Below, piece after piece: positions 8,239-17,613 of a stretch of DNA of 64,000 nt (position 1 is its first letter; each line of letters begins with the position of its first letter). Source of the DNA: Qipengyuania aestuarii (lineage in GTDB: Bacteria > Pseudomonadota > Alphaproteobacteria > Sphingomonadales > Sphingomonadaceae); the NCBI RefSeq assembly GCF_019711535.1, contig NZ_JAIGNP010000002.1, positions 62,001 to 126,000 on the forward strand, written 5' to 3'. The notes under the pieces are model-generated. The model ran no database searches. It was given only the letters and a program-made list of their open reading frames with translations, and was not told the DNA's origin. A program made the position numbers and the translations under genes.

Positions 8239-10136
8239 CGAATTTTGCGATCAAATGCGCGCCAATCTTCGGAGAAGGGCCCGAGGGGTTCGTCATTCGT
8301 GTTTTCGAGACAAACGGATTTTATGGCCTCGGTCAGCTACGTAATTTTTGCGGGACGCACTCGATCTTGCAGGCGGCAAAGTCACTTGGCTGGATTTTCC
8401 AAAGGCCTCCGAGCGGGCTCTCGTGCTACCAAGATATGCCGCAGAATGAAACCTGGTGGCGTAAGAATCTACGGCGCTTGCAAGGATTGGACAAATCGCT
8501 GAGGCGAAAAGACGGATACCGATATTGTCCCGCTTGTTTGTGCAGCCAGGAGATAAGATTAGAGATTTGGAATGCCGAAGGTTTCTGGGCCTGTCCTACG
8601 CATCAGTGCTATCTCAGAAATTCTTGCCACGTTTGCGGAGCCCTTGAAAGGGGCGCTCGCGTGGCCTTGGCATCTTGTTATGCCTGCGGCGCAAAACATG
8701 CAGATGCTCCTTGCACAACTGCCGACGAATCCACGTTGGCAATCGCGCGCCTCATGGAAACGGGCGATGGGGAAGTTTTTCCGCCAGTTCTGTCGGATAT
8801 CGGTGGTCTTACCATGGATGCAATCCGCTTGTTTGGAGCACCTAATCGGCCTGGCGTAGACTTACGTCGCGACGTACTCTCTAATGAATTTGAATTGTCC
8901 GAGAAGACCATTGCGCAATGGTCTGACCGATCCGCATCGGTTTTATGCAATTGGCCTGACGGATTTCATGGGTGGATTGAAGAGCGGGTCGATCCGGACA
9001 AGTCAAAAGTTGGCCCACAGCGCTTCGGTGGCTGGCTATCTCGAGTAAGAAACGAGTTGGGTCGCGTCCCTGCGGTACGCAAGGCCGTTTATGATTACAT
9101 GTGGAGCAGGTGGGACCGAATACCGCTAGCTGGAGAAGGTAGTTATTTCTCTGGCGAAACTCCCCCAGATCACATCCTCATTCCTCGGCATGCCGCTAAC
9201 CTTATCGGGGTTGCTGAGGGAAAGATCAAACTACTCATTGAAGAAGGAAAGTTGGAGGGGCGATCCGAGGTTCGCGGAAAAAATACATATTGCTACGTGA
9301 GCCGGACATCGGTGGAGAACTACATCACCCAGGAGCAGCAATTCTCTTCTGCCGACGATATTCAAGAACGCTTGGGGACCCGTAAAACGCTCTCCAGAGA
9401 ACTGGTCGCCGCAGGGCTGCTCGAAATGTCTCCCGCGCGCAAGGCGTCCAGATATTTCACTGCGAGCGTCGATACTCTATTATCGCGACTGGATGACGTG
9501 AGCATCGCTAATGACGGGGTTTTGGACCTCGTCAGACTTTCTGATATTTCGACTGCAAGGCGGGTCAAGCTTGCGTCGTTGTGCCCCCACATTTTGGCGG
9601 GTGAGATCAGTTGTTTTCGGGTCAATGGGGTCGGTCTTGCCGGCTTCGCAATTCCGCTCGAGGCGATGCTGGGATACTATTACGAGGACGGGGTGATCTA
9701 TTGCTCATCAGGCCGCGTTGCCGAGATCACTGGATTGCATAAGGGATCGATAGCGGGATGCGCGGAGGCAGGCTTGTTAGAGAGACATTTCTCGCCTCAT
9801 TACAAATTCCGAAAGCTTTTCCATCTCGACTCTGCGACAACTTTTCACGACCGCTACATCGGGTCACGCGAACTCATGCGCAGGACCAATTTGAACTACC
9901 ACGACGTCACGTCGAAGCTAATCAACTGCGGAATACATCCCGCGATAGAACACGACGTTTCCCGACATATCAGTACCTATTGGTGCCGTAAGAGCGTGGC
10001 CGATGCATTGTCTGCGAACCTCGCGGTCAACAAAAGGACCCCCTCGCCTGCGAGCAAAGGAAAAGTCCTGAAGCAGTATCTTAAGCGCGAAAAACGCCAG
10101 TTGTACGACATCATACCTGCCAAGCTAAGCGCATAG
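8235..10136 (+). CDS. tniQ: TniQ/TnsD-like target-site selection protein
   Basis: A 633-residue protein with an N-terminal TniQ domain: zinc-type Cys/His clusters in YCPACLCSQ, WACPTHQCYL, SCHVCGA and CYACGA (about residues 95-160). The length is more like TnsD than the shorter TniQ of Tn402-type elements, so the C-terminal ~450 residues may recognise a specific attachment site. Segments near 325-350 and 495-520 look like winged-helix or helix-turn-helix units. It is the last gene of the operon, overlapping tnsC by four bases. If it acts like TnsD, the target should be a conserved site near one end, possibly the efflux operon at the left. Confidence 0.85.
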   Translation: MTNFAIKCAPIFGEGPEGFVIRVFETNGFYGLGQLRNFCGTHSILQAAKSLGWIFQRPPSGLSCYQDMPQNETWWRKNLRRLQGLDKSLRRKDGYRYCPACLCSQEIRLEIWNAEGFWACPTHQCYLRNSCHVCGALERGARVALASCYACGAKHADAPCTTADESTLAIARLMETGDGEVFPPVLSDIGGLTMDAIRLFGAPNRPGVDLRRDVLSNEFELSEKTIAQWSDRSASVLCNWPDGFHGWIEERVDPDKSKVGPQRFGGWLSRVRNELGRVPAVRKAVYDYMWSRWDRIPLAGEGSYFSGETPPDHILIPRHAANLIGVAEGKIKLLIEEGKLEGRSEVRGKNTYCYVSRTSVENYITQEQQFSSADDIQERLGTRKTLSRELVAAGLLEMSPARKASRYFTASVDTLLSRLDDVSIANDGVLDLVRLSDISTARRVKLASLCPHILAGEISCFRVNGVGLAGFAIPLEAMLGYYYEDGVIYCSSGRVAEITGLHKGSIAGCAEAGLLERHFSPHYKFRKLFHLDSATTFHDRYIGSRELMRRTNLNYHDVTSKLINCGIHPAIEHDVSRHISTYWCRKSVADALSANLAVNKRTPSPASKGKVLKQYLKREKRQLYDIIPAKLSA

Positions 10137-10754
10137 ACTAGCGTGCGCAATTCGGACGCTACAGTCCGGGAATCCATTATTGCGGCGAAGACTACCGGAA
10201 CCTTAGGTTGATGTGGGGAAGGTTGACACATGCAATCCCGCCGGAACAAAACAAATACGTCGATAATGTCCAGTAGGCACGATAATGGTCCTTATCGTGA
10301 TATCTCTGACATCGGGTAATTAGCGCAAATTTGAGCGCGTTCCAAATGAGGTCGAGGTCGCGGCTCGATAGGGGGGTAGATCGATCGATTTGTAGGCCAT
10401 TTTTGGCAAAATTTGACGGACGCCCTCACGCATTATCGTTTAGATGCAATTGTTTGACCAAATGTCACGAAATGGGACGAGAACGAGCGATCTTCGTCCA
10501 TTTTTGCGCATATCAGGAAGATTCTGGAAGGCTCTTGCATCGCTCCAAATGTTCTGCGACGCATTGGAAATCGCTGGTGAGTCCCAGCGGTGGGGCCTGC
10601 TAACCCCTGACGCTGTCGGCCGGTCGCTTTTCAAGCGGCCGGGTGGCCGTCGCGTATGTCCAAGGCTCGCCTAAAGGCGACGGACCTGGCGCGACAGCCC
10701 AGGCTTAGCAGCACCCGGCTCCGCCGGTCCGCCCCAAACATTTGGAGGACTGGC
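10137..10754 (+). other. 618-base non-coding stretch after tniQ, with a perfect stem-loop
   Basis: No convincing gene is seen. It holds a perfect 8-base-pair stem (CACGATAA / TTATCGTG, 10278-10299) and A+T-rich runs with AAATTTGA or AAAATTTGAC near 10328 and 10404 that faintly resemble the repeats left of tnsA. It could hold a right end or tniQ 3' regulatory sequence, but no terminal inverted repeat was recognised. Confidence 0.4.
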
Positions 10755-11078
10755 ATGCATTTTGGTTTCAATGGCCGTTTCCCGGTTACCGAACTCGACA
10801 ACACCGCTCATGCGGTGTCTCTCTTGCTGCAAGATGAGAAGCTCGACGAAATCAGTGACCTCACTATCTCCTTTCTCGGTTGGAGAAAGGGCGAGCGCAC
10901 GCAAATTGTCGACCAAAAAGGGTTTATTCAACTCTATAAATTGCAGTGGAACGATGTGATCGAGCACTTCGGCACGGGTCGTCTTAAGCTTAATCTCCCT
11001 ACAGGATGGGTAATCAGAGATCGACCTCAGGACTTGGAGTGGAGTCCTCTGGCCGTCATGGCGGGCCGCGACGATTGA
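10755..11078 (+). CDS. hypothetical protein, 107 residues, probable transposon cargo
   Basis: ATG 10755 is preceded by a good ribosome-binding site (GGAGGA, seven bases upstream), which favours it over start codons farther upstream. The product is a soluble, mixed alpha/beta protein of 107 residues (LTISFLGWRKGERTQIVDQK, then a Trp-rich C-terminal half) without signal peptide or membrane segment. The family is not recognised. It lies between the transposition genes and toxin-antitoxin remnants, so it is probably cargo. Confidence 0.55.
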   Translation: MHFGFNGRFPVTELDNTAHAVSLLLQDEKLDEISDLTISFLGWRKGERTQIVDQKGFIQLYKLQWNDVIEHFGTGRLKLNLPTGWVIRDRPQDLEWSPLAVMAGRDD

Positions 11079-11190
11079 AGCCTCTCCGAACCTACAGCCT
11101 GATCAGCGAACCATTGTCGATCCAAGAGTAGGCCAAGACCTTCCCGAACGACCAAGTCCATCTTCCATCGAGGAGAGATCCATCAAGTAA

Positions 11191-11412
11191 TGTCCCAATC
11201 TGGCGACGCTTCTTGACGTTGGTGACCGCGCCGAAGCCATTTCTCATCTTCGGGAGGGTGTTCCGCTTTTGGGAGCTGTTGACGACCGCTCCGACCGCGC
11301 TGCTTTGGAAGCTGCAACGCGCCTTTTCGCAGGCGATCTTTTGAGGACCGTCTTCTTTATGAATAAGATCCATCCGTGGCTCGATGGCCAAACACCTCTC
11401 GAACGCGCTTGA
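11191..11412 (+). pseudogene. possible remnant of a DUF2384 (MbcA/ParS/Xre-type) antitoxin
   Basis: An open stretch without a clear start ends in MNKIHPWLDGQTPLERA, which resembles the conserved C-terminal element of DUF2384 antitoxins (Trp-Leu, then Gly-x-Thr-Pro-Leu). It stops directly on the ATG of the next gene (TGATG at 11410). An in-frame TAA at 11188 separates it from anything upstream, so it is probably a decayed copy. Only the short motif supports this. Confidence 0.3.
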
Positions 11413-11810
11413 TGAGCAAGCCCTCGATCGGTTCCGAAAGTGCGAACCGCGATAGCGTTTGTCTCCAGGTTTTCGGCAATATCGCAGCGCATTGGGACAT
11501 GACCGTTTCAGAGCAATGCTTGCTACTCGGAGTCGACGACGAAGAAGTTCTGCAGGATTGGATGGAGCGTGCGCGAGCCGGCGAAGATGTTTCGCTACCT
11601 GAAGACGTTTTGGAAGGCATTGGCTGTGTCCTCTCGATCTACGCCTCGCTGGTAATCCTACTCAACCATGAGCGATCGAAAGGCTGGGTGCGAGCGCCCA
11701 ATCGAGCTCCGTTATTTCAAGGCAAGTGCGCAATGTCCCTGATGGCGAGCGGAAATCGCAAGGCCTTGGAAGATGTCGCTCGGTACTTGCTGAGCGAACG
11801 CTACAGATGA
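11412..11810 (+). CDS. MbcA/ParS/Xre-type antitoxin (DUF2384), toxin partner not found
   Basis: A 132-residue protein ending in a typical DUF2384 toxin-binding domain: GWVRAPNRAPLFQGKCAMSL, then LEDVARYLLSER. The N-terminal part (WDMTVSEQCLLLGV) fits the Xre-like DNA-binding region. Such antitoxins neutralise RES-domain NAD-degrading toxins encoded just downstream. Here a 39-codon frame overlaps the stop (ATGA at 11807, ends 11926) but shows no recognisable RES domain, so the toxin seems deleted and the antitoxin orphaned. ATG 11412 is used because it overlaps the upstream remnant. Confidence 0.72.
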   Translation: MSKPSIGSESANRDSVCLQVFGNIAAHWDMTVSEQCLLLGVDDEEVLQDWMERARAGEDVSLPEDVLEGIGCVLSIYASLVILLNHERSKGWVRAPNRAPLFQGKCAMSLMASGNRKALEDVARYLLSERYR

Positions 11811-11918
11811 GCGAGCCCTATGCCCGCTTGCCGCCTATCACCATCGGCACGTGGCGTGAGCGCGCGCGATTCACCCACCATTGCGAAAGCAGCATCAGGA
11901 CAACGGTACGATCCCGTC

Positions 11919-12131
11919 TTGCATGATTGGATCATTCTACCGCTGGCTGCCTACCCAGGCACGTATCTTCTAATCGGGATCGTGACCAACGATCGCAATA
12001 ACCGATTTGTCGATGGAAGGTGCATCCACACATCCGCAATCGTCACTCCGCTCGAGGCGATCGTCGAAGGTTCGGTCGCCGAAACCCTCAACACCCGGTA
12101 CCTGCTCGGAGAAGAACGCGAACGCAACTGA
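11919..12131 (+). CDS. small hypothetical protein, 70 residues
   Basis: A possible TTG start gives a 70-residue product that reads as a compact folded protein: IGIVTNDRNNRFVDGR, then IHTSAIVTP and VAETLNTRYLLGEE. The pattern 'DGR-x-HTS ... V-x-T-x-N-T-x-Y-x-LG' looks familiar from small accessory proteins of alphaproteobacterial mobile elements, but no function is known to me. An upstream ATG at 11820 in the same frame would overlap the remnant after the antitoxin gene and gives an unlikely N-terminus. Confidence 0.45.
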   Translation: MHDWIILPLAAYPGTYLLIGIVTNDRNNRFVDGRCIHTSAIVTPLEAIVEGSVAETLNTRYLLGEERERN

Positions 12132-12193
12132 ATGAGCGCCAGACAGCGCGCGGTGAAACGGTTCAAGGGTCGCGGATCTAGATAGAAGGGTTT

Positions 12194-12504
12194 TTGTTCG
12201 TGGCGGTAGAATTGCACGAGAGCTTTGCAATCCATCCCGGGCCGTGGCTGCGCGATCAGGTGATCAAACCCTATGGTATGACGGTCACGGGTGCTGCCGA
12301 TCACCTTCAGGTGACTCGGTCAGCCCTAAGCAAAGTGATAAAGGGCAATGCTCGCCTCACGCCTTTGATGGCAATGCACTTCGAGAAGGTATTGAAATAT
12401 CGGCAGCGAAGTTGCTTCGAATGCAGTCGTGGCACGATCTAACGCGGGCGAAGCTAAAGGCATCGTCACTCAACATCAGCCGGGTCCCACCTCCAGCCAA
12501 ATAG
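12194..12504 (+). pseudogene. HigA-like (XRE) antitoxin gene, frameshifted
   Basis: The first frame reads a HigA/VapI-type DNA-binding domain: HPGPWLRDQV, then GAADHLQVTRSALSKVIKG and LTPLMAMHFEK. Near 12385 homology passes to the next frame, which continues with GIEISAAKLLRMQSWHDLTRAK, the usual HigA ending. A one-base shift therefore breaks the gene. The partner HigB is absent; only a short frame at 12132-12183 (VKRFKG) hints at its N-terminus. The antitoxin is probably dead. Confidence 0.65.
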
Positions 12505-12581
12505 CACAAGGTTCGGAGGCCGCTGCCAGCTGTTTAGGGCCAGTTGATCAGACCCCGCAATTTGGCACCAGCGTGTCTCAA

Positions 12582-12600
12582 GACGTCCGCTCTGCGCCCC
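12582..12600 (+). repeat. copy of a dispersed GTCCGCT-type intergenic repeat
   Basis: A degenerate match (GACGTCCGCTCTGCGCCCC) to the intergenic element also seen near 26081, 39338, 46683, 47481 and 52686. The copy lies at the right border of the low-GC accessory block, close to the TorF-like gene. Confidence 0.35.
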
Positions 12601-12797
12601 AATTCCAGACGTTCGAGCGCCGCAAGGCAAACCCCGGAAGCGGCCGTTCTTGCAACTCAACGATTAGGACAGGTCCGTCGCCGATGCCGAATTTGATCTG
12701 CCTTTAAAGTGCCGTGGCTCTCGAGAGATGACCGCGCTGCACAGGATAGGACGATCCGCTCTTCGCAGATCGCCGTCCTGCACAGTGCGGCTTGAGT

Positions 12798-13556
12798 TCA
12801 GAAGGCGGCCGTCAGCGAGACAACTAAGGCGGCGTCGACAATGTCCGGTGTCGCGCCAGCTGCAAGCGCGCTGAAATCGGAGATGTCAGTGTCGATATAG
12901 GCGACGCGCGCGGTGAGGGTGTTCCAGCTTGCGCTCGCGCCCAGCGACCAGTCGGTATAGCCCCCTCCGGGGGTGAGCGCGGTCTCGCCTTCCGATCGTC
13001 CGACATGCGCGTCCAACGCAAACGGAGTGCCCTCGATCGGCAGCGCGGCATCGGCGGAGACATAGAAATTGTCGTTGCCCCCGATCACATCCTGCGCGGG
13101 TGCGTACGCAACGCCGAGCGTAAAAGCGGCGGGACCTGCCGCCAGAGCGAGCTTGGCATAGGGCTCGAAGAACTCGAATTCCCCGCCCGTCGAGCCCGGA
13201 TAGGCATAATAGATCACCCCGCCATCGAGCGTGACATCGTCGGCAACCTCGGTTTTGTAGCCGGCGTAAAGATCTAGCTCGACATTGGAGCCGCCGAGCT
13301 CGCCGAATCCGTCGACGCTCGAAGCCCAGGTGCCGGCATAAAGGCCGCTCTCGTGGGTGACGCTGACCCATCCTTGCACCGCCACTTTCTCGTCCGACAG
13401 GTCGATCCCGCGAAACCGGTAGGAGGATACCAGCGCCGTTCCGCCCGAGACAGTGACAGCATCGGCCTCGGTCTGGACCGTTTTCTCCTGCACATCCTGA
13501 GCGAAAGCGGGCGTAGCGAGCGAGGCCGCAAGGGCGGCGAGGCAGATCAAGCGCAT
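12798..13556 (-). CDS. TorF-family putative porin (Gcw_chp-type outer-membrane protein)
   Basis: A 252-residue outer-membrane beta-barrel candidate. The start at 13556 gives a clean signal peptide (MRLICLAALAASLATPAFA) with an AAGGA ribosome-binding site upstream; earlier in-frame starts are rejected. The mature protein has the family's opening pattern (SGGTALVSSYRFRGIDLSD) and alternating aromatic strands ending in a C-terminal Phe, typical of Omp assembly signals. It is divergent from the kdp operon with 237 bases between them. Whether it serves potassium or another solute is unknown. Confidence 0.8.
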   Translation of the reverse strand: MRLICLAALAASLATPAFAQDVQEKTVQTEADAVTVSGGTALVSSYRFRGIDLSDEKVAVQGWVSVTHESGLYAGTWASSVDGFGELGGSNVELDLYAGYKTEVADDVTLDGGVIYYAYPGSTGGEFEFFEPYAKLALAAGPAAFTLGVAYAPAQDVIGGNDNFYVSADAALPIEGTPFALDAHVGRSEGETALTPGGGYTDWSLGASASWNTLTARVAYIDTDISDFSALAAGATPDIVDAALVVSLTAAF

Positions 13557-13793
13557 CGGGGAATCTGTCCTTGATGAAAGGGCGGCGACCATCGCCGCAC
13601 CGTGCACATGGTCTCTCCTCATTTCGCCCGTTAAATTGCCATGCGGATCGCCGGGGTGGCCCGTGAAATCCGCATGAAAGCCTAACGAAGCTGGCGTATT
13701 TTCACGCTCTTTTAATTCCACCGCACGCGATAGCCCCGCGAATTTTCATGCGCGCGAGGTCCAGAGCGGCTCCCGAATAAGGAGCTGTTTCGC

Positions 13794-13883
13794 ATGACAT
13801 TCGATCTTATCCTTGTGGGGCTCGTGGCGCTCGGGCTGCTGGCCTACCTCACTGCAGTCCTCCTGCGGCCAGAGCGCTTCTGA
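13794..13883 (+). CDS. kdpF: KdpF small subunit of the potassium-transporting ATPase
   Basis: A 29-residue single-helix membrane peptide ([19 protein letters not shown]) ending in a basic segment, the length and form of KdpF, which stabilises the Kdp complex. The start follows AAGGAG about eight bases upstream. Its TGA overlaps the ATG of kdpB (TGATG). In most bacteria kdpF precedes kdpA, but here it precedes kdpB. Confidence 0.85.
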   Translation: MTFDLILVGLVALGLLAYLTAVLLRPERF

Positions 13884-15907
13884 TGGAGCGCGCAACCTCT
13901 GGCCAAACCGGGCTGTTCCAGCGCGAGCTGGTTGTCCCCGCGATGCGCGACTCCTTCGCCAAGCTCGACCCGCGCACGCTGGTGCGCAATCCGGTCATGT
14001 TCGTCACCGCGATCGTCGCCACAACTGCGACGGTGATCCTACTGCGAGGAATTGCCACCGGGGCCGAAGATATCGGCTTCCAAGCCCAGCTGGTCTTCTG
14101 GCTGTGGCTGACCGTGCTGTTCGGCAACTTCGCCGAAGCGCTCGCCGAAGGGCGCGGGAAGGCGCAGGCCAAAGCGCTGCGCGACACGAAAGAGAGCCTC
14201 GTCGCGCTCAGGATCGGCAAGACCGGCGATACCGAGAAGATCCCCGCGACCCAGCTGCGCTATGGCGACATCGTGCTGGTCTGCGAAGGACAGCAGATCC
14301 CCGCCGACGGCGAAGTGGTGGCCGGGGTGGCGTCCGTGAACGAAGCGGCGATCACCGGCGAAAGCGCGCCCGTGATCCGCGAGGCTGGCGGCGACCGCTC
14401 GGCGGTGACCGCGGGCACAACCGTGATCTCGGACGAAATCCGAGTGAAAGTGACCGCCGAACCGGGTAGCGGCTTCCTCGACCGGATGATCGCGCTGGTC
14501 GAAGGCGCTAGCCGGCAGAAGACGCCAAACGAGATCGCGCTGACGATCCTGCTGACGGGGCTGACGCTGATCTTCCTCGTCGCGGTGGGCACGCTGCCTG
14601 CTTTCGCCAGCTATGCCGGGGGAGCGATCGCGGTGCCGGTGCTTATCGCCCTGTTCGTGGCGCTGATCCCGACTACGATCTCCGCGCTGCTGTCCGCGAT
14701 CGGGATCGCTGGAATGGACCGCCTGATCCGCTTCAACGTGCTCGCGAAGTCGGGCCGTGCCGTCGAGGCGGCGGGCGATGTCGGCACACTGTTGCTCGAC
14801 AAGACAGGGACAATCACGATCGGCGACCGGCAGGCGAGCGAGTTCGTGACCCTGCCCGGTGTCGCCGAGACCGACCTGCTCGAGGCTGCGCGTCTTTCCA
14901 GCCTCGCCGACACGACACCCGAGGGTCGCTCGATCGTTGCGCTGGCGGGGGGCGAGGAAGCGCTGCCAAGCGATGCGGAACCGGTCGCCTTCACCGCGCA
15001 GACCCGCGTGAGCGGGGTCGACTTGCCTGGCCGCATCATCCGCAAGGGCGCGGTCGATGCGGTTCTCAAGCTGAGTGACTATCCCGAAGACACCGTGCTG
15101 GCGCTGAAGAAGATCACCGATCGGATCGCGCAGGCCGGTGGCACGCCGCTCGCCGTGGTCGAGAACGGCCGCTTGCTTGGTGCGATCCATCTGAAAGACA
15201 TCATCAAGACCGGCATTCGCGAGCGGTTCGTCGAACTGCGCCGGATGGGCATCCGAACGGTGATGATCACCGGCGACAACCCGCTAACCGCCGCGGCCAT
15301 CGCTGCCGAGGCTGGCGTCGATGATTTCCTCGCCGAGGCGACGCCCGAAGACAAGCTCGCCTACATCCGCAAGGAGCAGGCCGAGGGAAAGCTGGTCGCC
15401 ATGTGCGGGGACGGAACCAACGATGCCCCCGCGCTCGCGCAGTCCGATGTCGGCGTGGCGATGAACACCGGCACGCAGGCCGCGCGCGAGGCGGGGAACA
15501 TGGTCGATCTCGACAGCGACCCGACCAAGCTGATCGAGGTGGTCGGCATCGGCAAGCAGCTGCTGATGACGCGCGGCAGCCTCACCACCTTCTCGATCGC
15601 CAACGATGTGGCGAAGTATTTCGCGATCCTCCCGGCGATCTTCGTGGTGCTCTACCCCGCGCTGGGCACGCTCAACGTGATGGGGCTCGCCAGCCCGCAG
15701 AGTGCGATCCTTTCGGCGATCATCTTCAACGCGATCATCATCCCGTTGCTGGTGCCGCTGGCGCTCAAAGGCGTCGCGTATCGCCCGATGCCTGCCGCCA
15801 GCCAGCTGCTGCGCAATCTCGGCATCTACGGCGTGGGCGGCGTCATCGCCCCCTTCGTCGGCATCAAGCTCATCGATCTCGCCGTCGCCGGCCTCGGCCT
15901 CGCGTAG
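13883..15907 (+). CDS. kdpB: Potassium-transporting P-type ATPase, subunit B
   Basis: The 674-residue catalytic subunit that hydrolyses ATP to drive high-affinity potassium uptake. The phosphorylation motif DKTGTIT has its aspartate at D306, close to the position in Escherichia coli. ITGESAP (actuator), a KGA segment in the nucleotide domain, [10 protein letters not shown] and [16 protein letters not shown] (hinge) are all present, with the expected membrane helices. The ATG overlaps the kdpF stop. Unusually it stands before kdpA. Confidence 0.97.
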   Translation: MERATSGQTGLFQRELVVPAMRDSFAKLDPRTLVRNPVMFVTAIVATTATVILLRGIATGAEDIGFQAQLVFWLWLTVLFGNFAEALAEGRGKAQAKALRDTKESLVALRIGKTGDTEKIPATQLRYGDIVLVCEGQQIPADGEVVAGVASVNEAAITGESAPVIREAGGDRSAVTAGTTVISDEIRVKVTAEPGSGFLDRMIALVEGASRQKTPNEIALTILLTGLTLIFLVAVGTLPAFASYAGGAIAVPVLIALFVALIPTTISALLSAIGIAGMDRLIRFNVLAKSGRAVEAAGDVGTLLLDKTGTITIGDRQASEFVTLPGVAETDLLEAARLSSLADTTPEGRSIVALAGGEEALPSDAEPVAFTAQTRVSGVDLPGRIIRKGAVDAVLKLSDYPEDTVLALKKITDRIAQAGGTPLAVVENGRLLGAIHLKDIIKTGIRERFVELRRMGIRTVMITGDNPLTAAAIAAEAGVDDFLAEATPEDKLAYIRKEQAEGKLVAMCGDGTNDAPALAQSDVGVAMNTGTQAAREAGNMVDLDSDPTKLIEVVGIGKQLLMTRGSLTTFSIANDVAKYFAILPAIFVVLYPALGTLNVMGLASPQSAILSAIIFNAIIIPLLVPLALKGVAYRPMPAASQLLRNLGIYGVGGVIAPFVGIKLIDLAVAGLGLA

Positions 15908-15927
15908 GCCCGCGAAAGGACACTCCC

Positions 15928-17586
15928 ATGCTTTCCGCAATTCTCACCACCATCCTGATCGTCGGCGGCACCGCGCTGCTGGCATGGCCACTCGGCATAT
16001 ACATGGCCGGGCTTTTTTCCGGCCGCTTCGCAAGCGCTGACGGGCTTTTCGCCCGCACGGTCGGCGGCGCGCCAGAACAGGACTGGAAGCAGTATTCGAT
16101 CGCTCTTTTCGCCTTCAACATCGTGATGTTCGGCTTCGTCTTCGCGCTGCTGGCGACACAGCACATGCTGCCGTTCAACCCGGATGGTCAGGGCGCGGCA
16201 AGCCTGGACCTCGTGTTCAACACCACGGCCAGCTTCACCACAAACACCAACTTGCAGCACTATTCTGCCGAGAGCACCTGGAGCTATCTGGCCCAGATCG
16301 GCGGGCTGATGTGGCTGCAGTTCGTGTCTGCGGCGACCGGTATCGCCGCTCTCGCTGCGCTGGCGCGGGGCATCGGGGGCAAGCCTACCATGGGCAACTT
16401 CTTCGTCGACGTGCAGCGCGCTTCATTCTGCGTGTTGCTGCCGCTGGCGATGATCGTCGCGGCGGTGATCGCGTTGAACGGCGTACCGATGACGCTGCAG
16501 GGCGCAGCGCAGGTCACCACACTGGAAGGCGTGGCGCAGACCATCGCGCGCGGGCCTGCTGCCGCCTTCGTCGCGATCAAGCAGCTGGGCACCAACGGGG
16601 GCGGCTTCTTCGGCCCCAACTCCACGCATCCGCTGGAAAACCCGACCTTCTGGTCGAACGCGTTCGAGATGGTCGCGATCATCCTGATCCCGATGGCCTG
16701 CGTGTGGATGTTCGGGCGGATCATCGGCCGGCCCAAACATGCGATGGTCGTGTTCGGCGTGATGGCGGCGCTTCTGCTGATCAAGCTCGTGGCGTCGGTC
16801 GGCTTCGAGACCGCTCCGACCCAAGCCTTCATGGACCTGCCGGTGACGCAAGACGTCGGCAATCTCGAAGGCAAGGAACTGCGGCTCGGTGCCACTACCG
16901 GCCCTCTATGGGCGGTGCTAACCACATCGACCAGCAATGGTTCGGTCGGTGCGATGCACGACAGCCTCAACCCCCTGACCGGGCTCGTCCCGATGGCAGG
17001 CATGTGGCTCAATGAGACCTTCGGCGGCGTCGGCGTCGGCATGATCAACATGTTCCTCTACATCGTCGTCGCGGTGTTCGTCGCGGGCATGATGGTGGGC
17101 CGCACGCCGGAATATCTCGGCCATCGGATCGAGGGGCGCGAAATGCGGCTCGCGGTGCTGGCGCTAATCAGCCACCCGGTGCTGATCCTCGGCGGCACGG
17201 CGCTGTTCGCGGCGACCGCCTGGGGGCAGGACACGCTCAACAACGCCGGTGCGCACGGCTTCTCCGAGATCCTCTACGAATTCAGCTCGGCAGCCGCCAA
17301 TAACGGTTCCGGGTTCGAAGGGCTGGGCGACAACACCGTGCCATGGAACATCGCCACGGGCCTCGTGATGCTGATCGGCCGCTACCTGCCGATCATTGTC
17401 CCGCTCGCCATCGTCGGTTCGCTGATGGCCAAGCGCCGCAGTGCGGAAAGCGCGGGCACGCTGAGCGTGGAGAGCAGCACTTTCGGCGTGATGCTGTTCA
17501 TCACCATTTTGATCTTCGGCGCGCTGACCTTCTTCCCCGCGGCCGCCCTCGGCCCCATCGCCGAACACCTCACGTCAATGCGCTGA
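15928..17586 (+). CDS. kdpA: Potassium-transporting ATPase, subunit A (K+ channel-like)
   Basis: A 552-residue membrane protein related to K+ channels and transporters; it forms the potassium path of the Kdp complex. Selectivity-filter-type loops include TNTNLQHYS, LGTNGGGFFG, TSTSNGSVGA and AAANNGSGF. The ATG at 15928 has an AAGGA site ahead and follows kdpB by 20 bases; the longer frame upstream is a kdpB shadow. Length is normal for the family. Confidence 0.97.
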   Translation: MLSAILTTILIVGGTALLAWPLGIYMAGLFSGRFASADGLFARTVGGAPEQDWKQYSIALFAFNIVMFGFVFALLATQHMLPFNPDGQGAASLDLVFNTTASFTTNTNLQHYSAESTWSYLAQIGGLMWLQFVSAATGIAALAALARGIGGKPTMGNFFVDVQRASFCVLLPLAMIVAAVIALNGVPMTLQGAAQVTTLEGVAQTIARGPAAAFVAIKQLGTNGGGFFGPNSTHPLENPTFWSNAFEMVAIILIPMACVWMFGRIIGRPKHAMVVFGVMAALLLIKLVASVGFETAPTQAFMDLPVTQDVGNLEGKELRLGATTGPLWAVLTTSTSNGSVGAMHDSLNPLTGLVPMAGMWLNETFGGVGVGMINMFLYIVVAVFVAGMMVGRTPEYLGHRIEGREMRLAVLALISHPVLILGGTALFAATAWGQDTLNNAGAHGFSEILYEFSSAAANNGSGFEGLGDNTVPWNIATGLVMLIGRYLPIIVPLAIVGSLMAKRRSAESAGTLSVESSTFGVMLFITILIFGALTFFPAAALGPIAEHLTSMR

Positions 17587-17613
17587 CGGCAGCCCAGACA
17601 AGGAACCGATACG

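Noticed and set aside
10278..10299. Hairpin after tniQ as a transposon terminal repeat
   Set aside because: It is a local palindrome and has no counterpart left of tnsA; more likely a terminator or operator-like element.
10656..10754. N-terminal extension of the 107-residue hypothetical protein
   Set aside because: The strong GGAGGA site and ATG at 10755 define the start; the upstream part is basic and low-complexity.
11807..11926. 39-codon frame after the MbcA-like antitoxin as RES toxin
   Set aside because: The start overlap fits, but no RES signature can be read and the frame ends after 39 codons.
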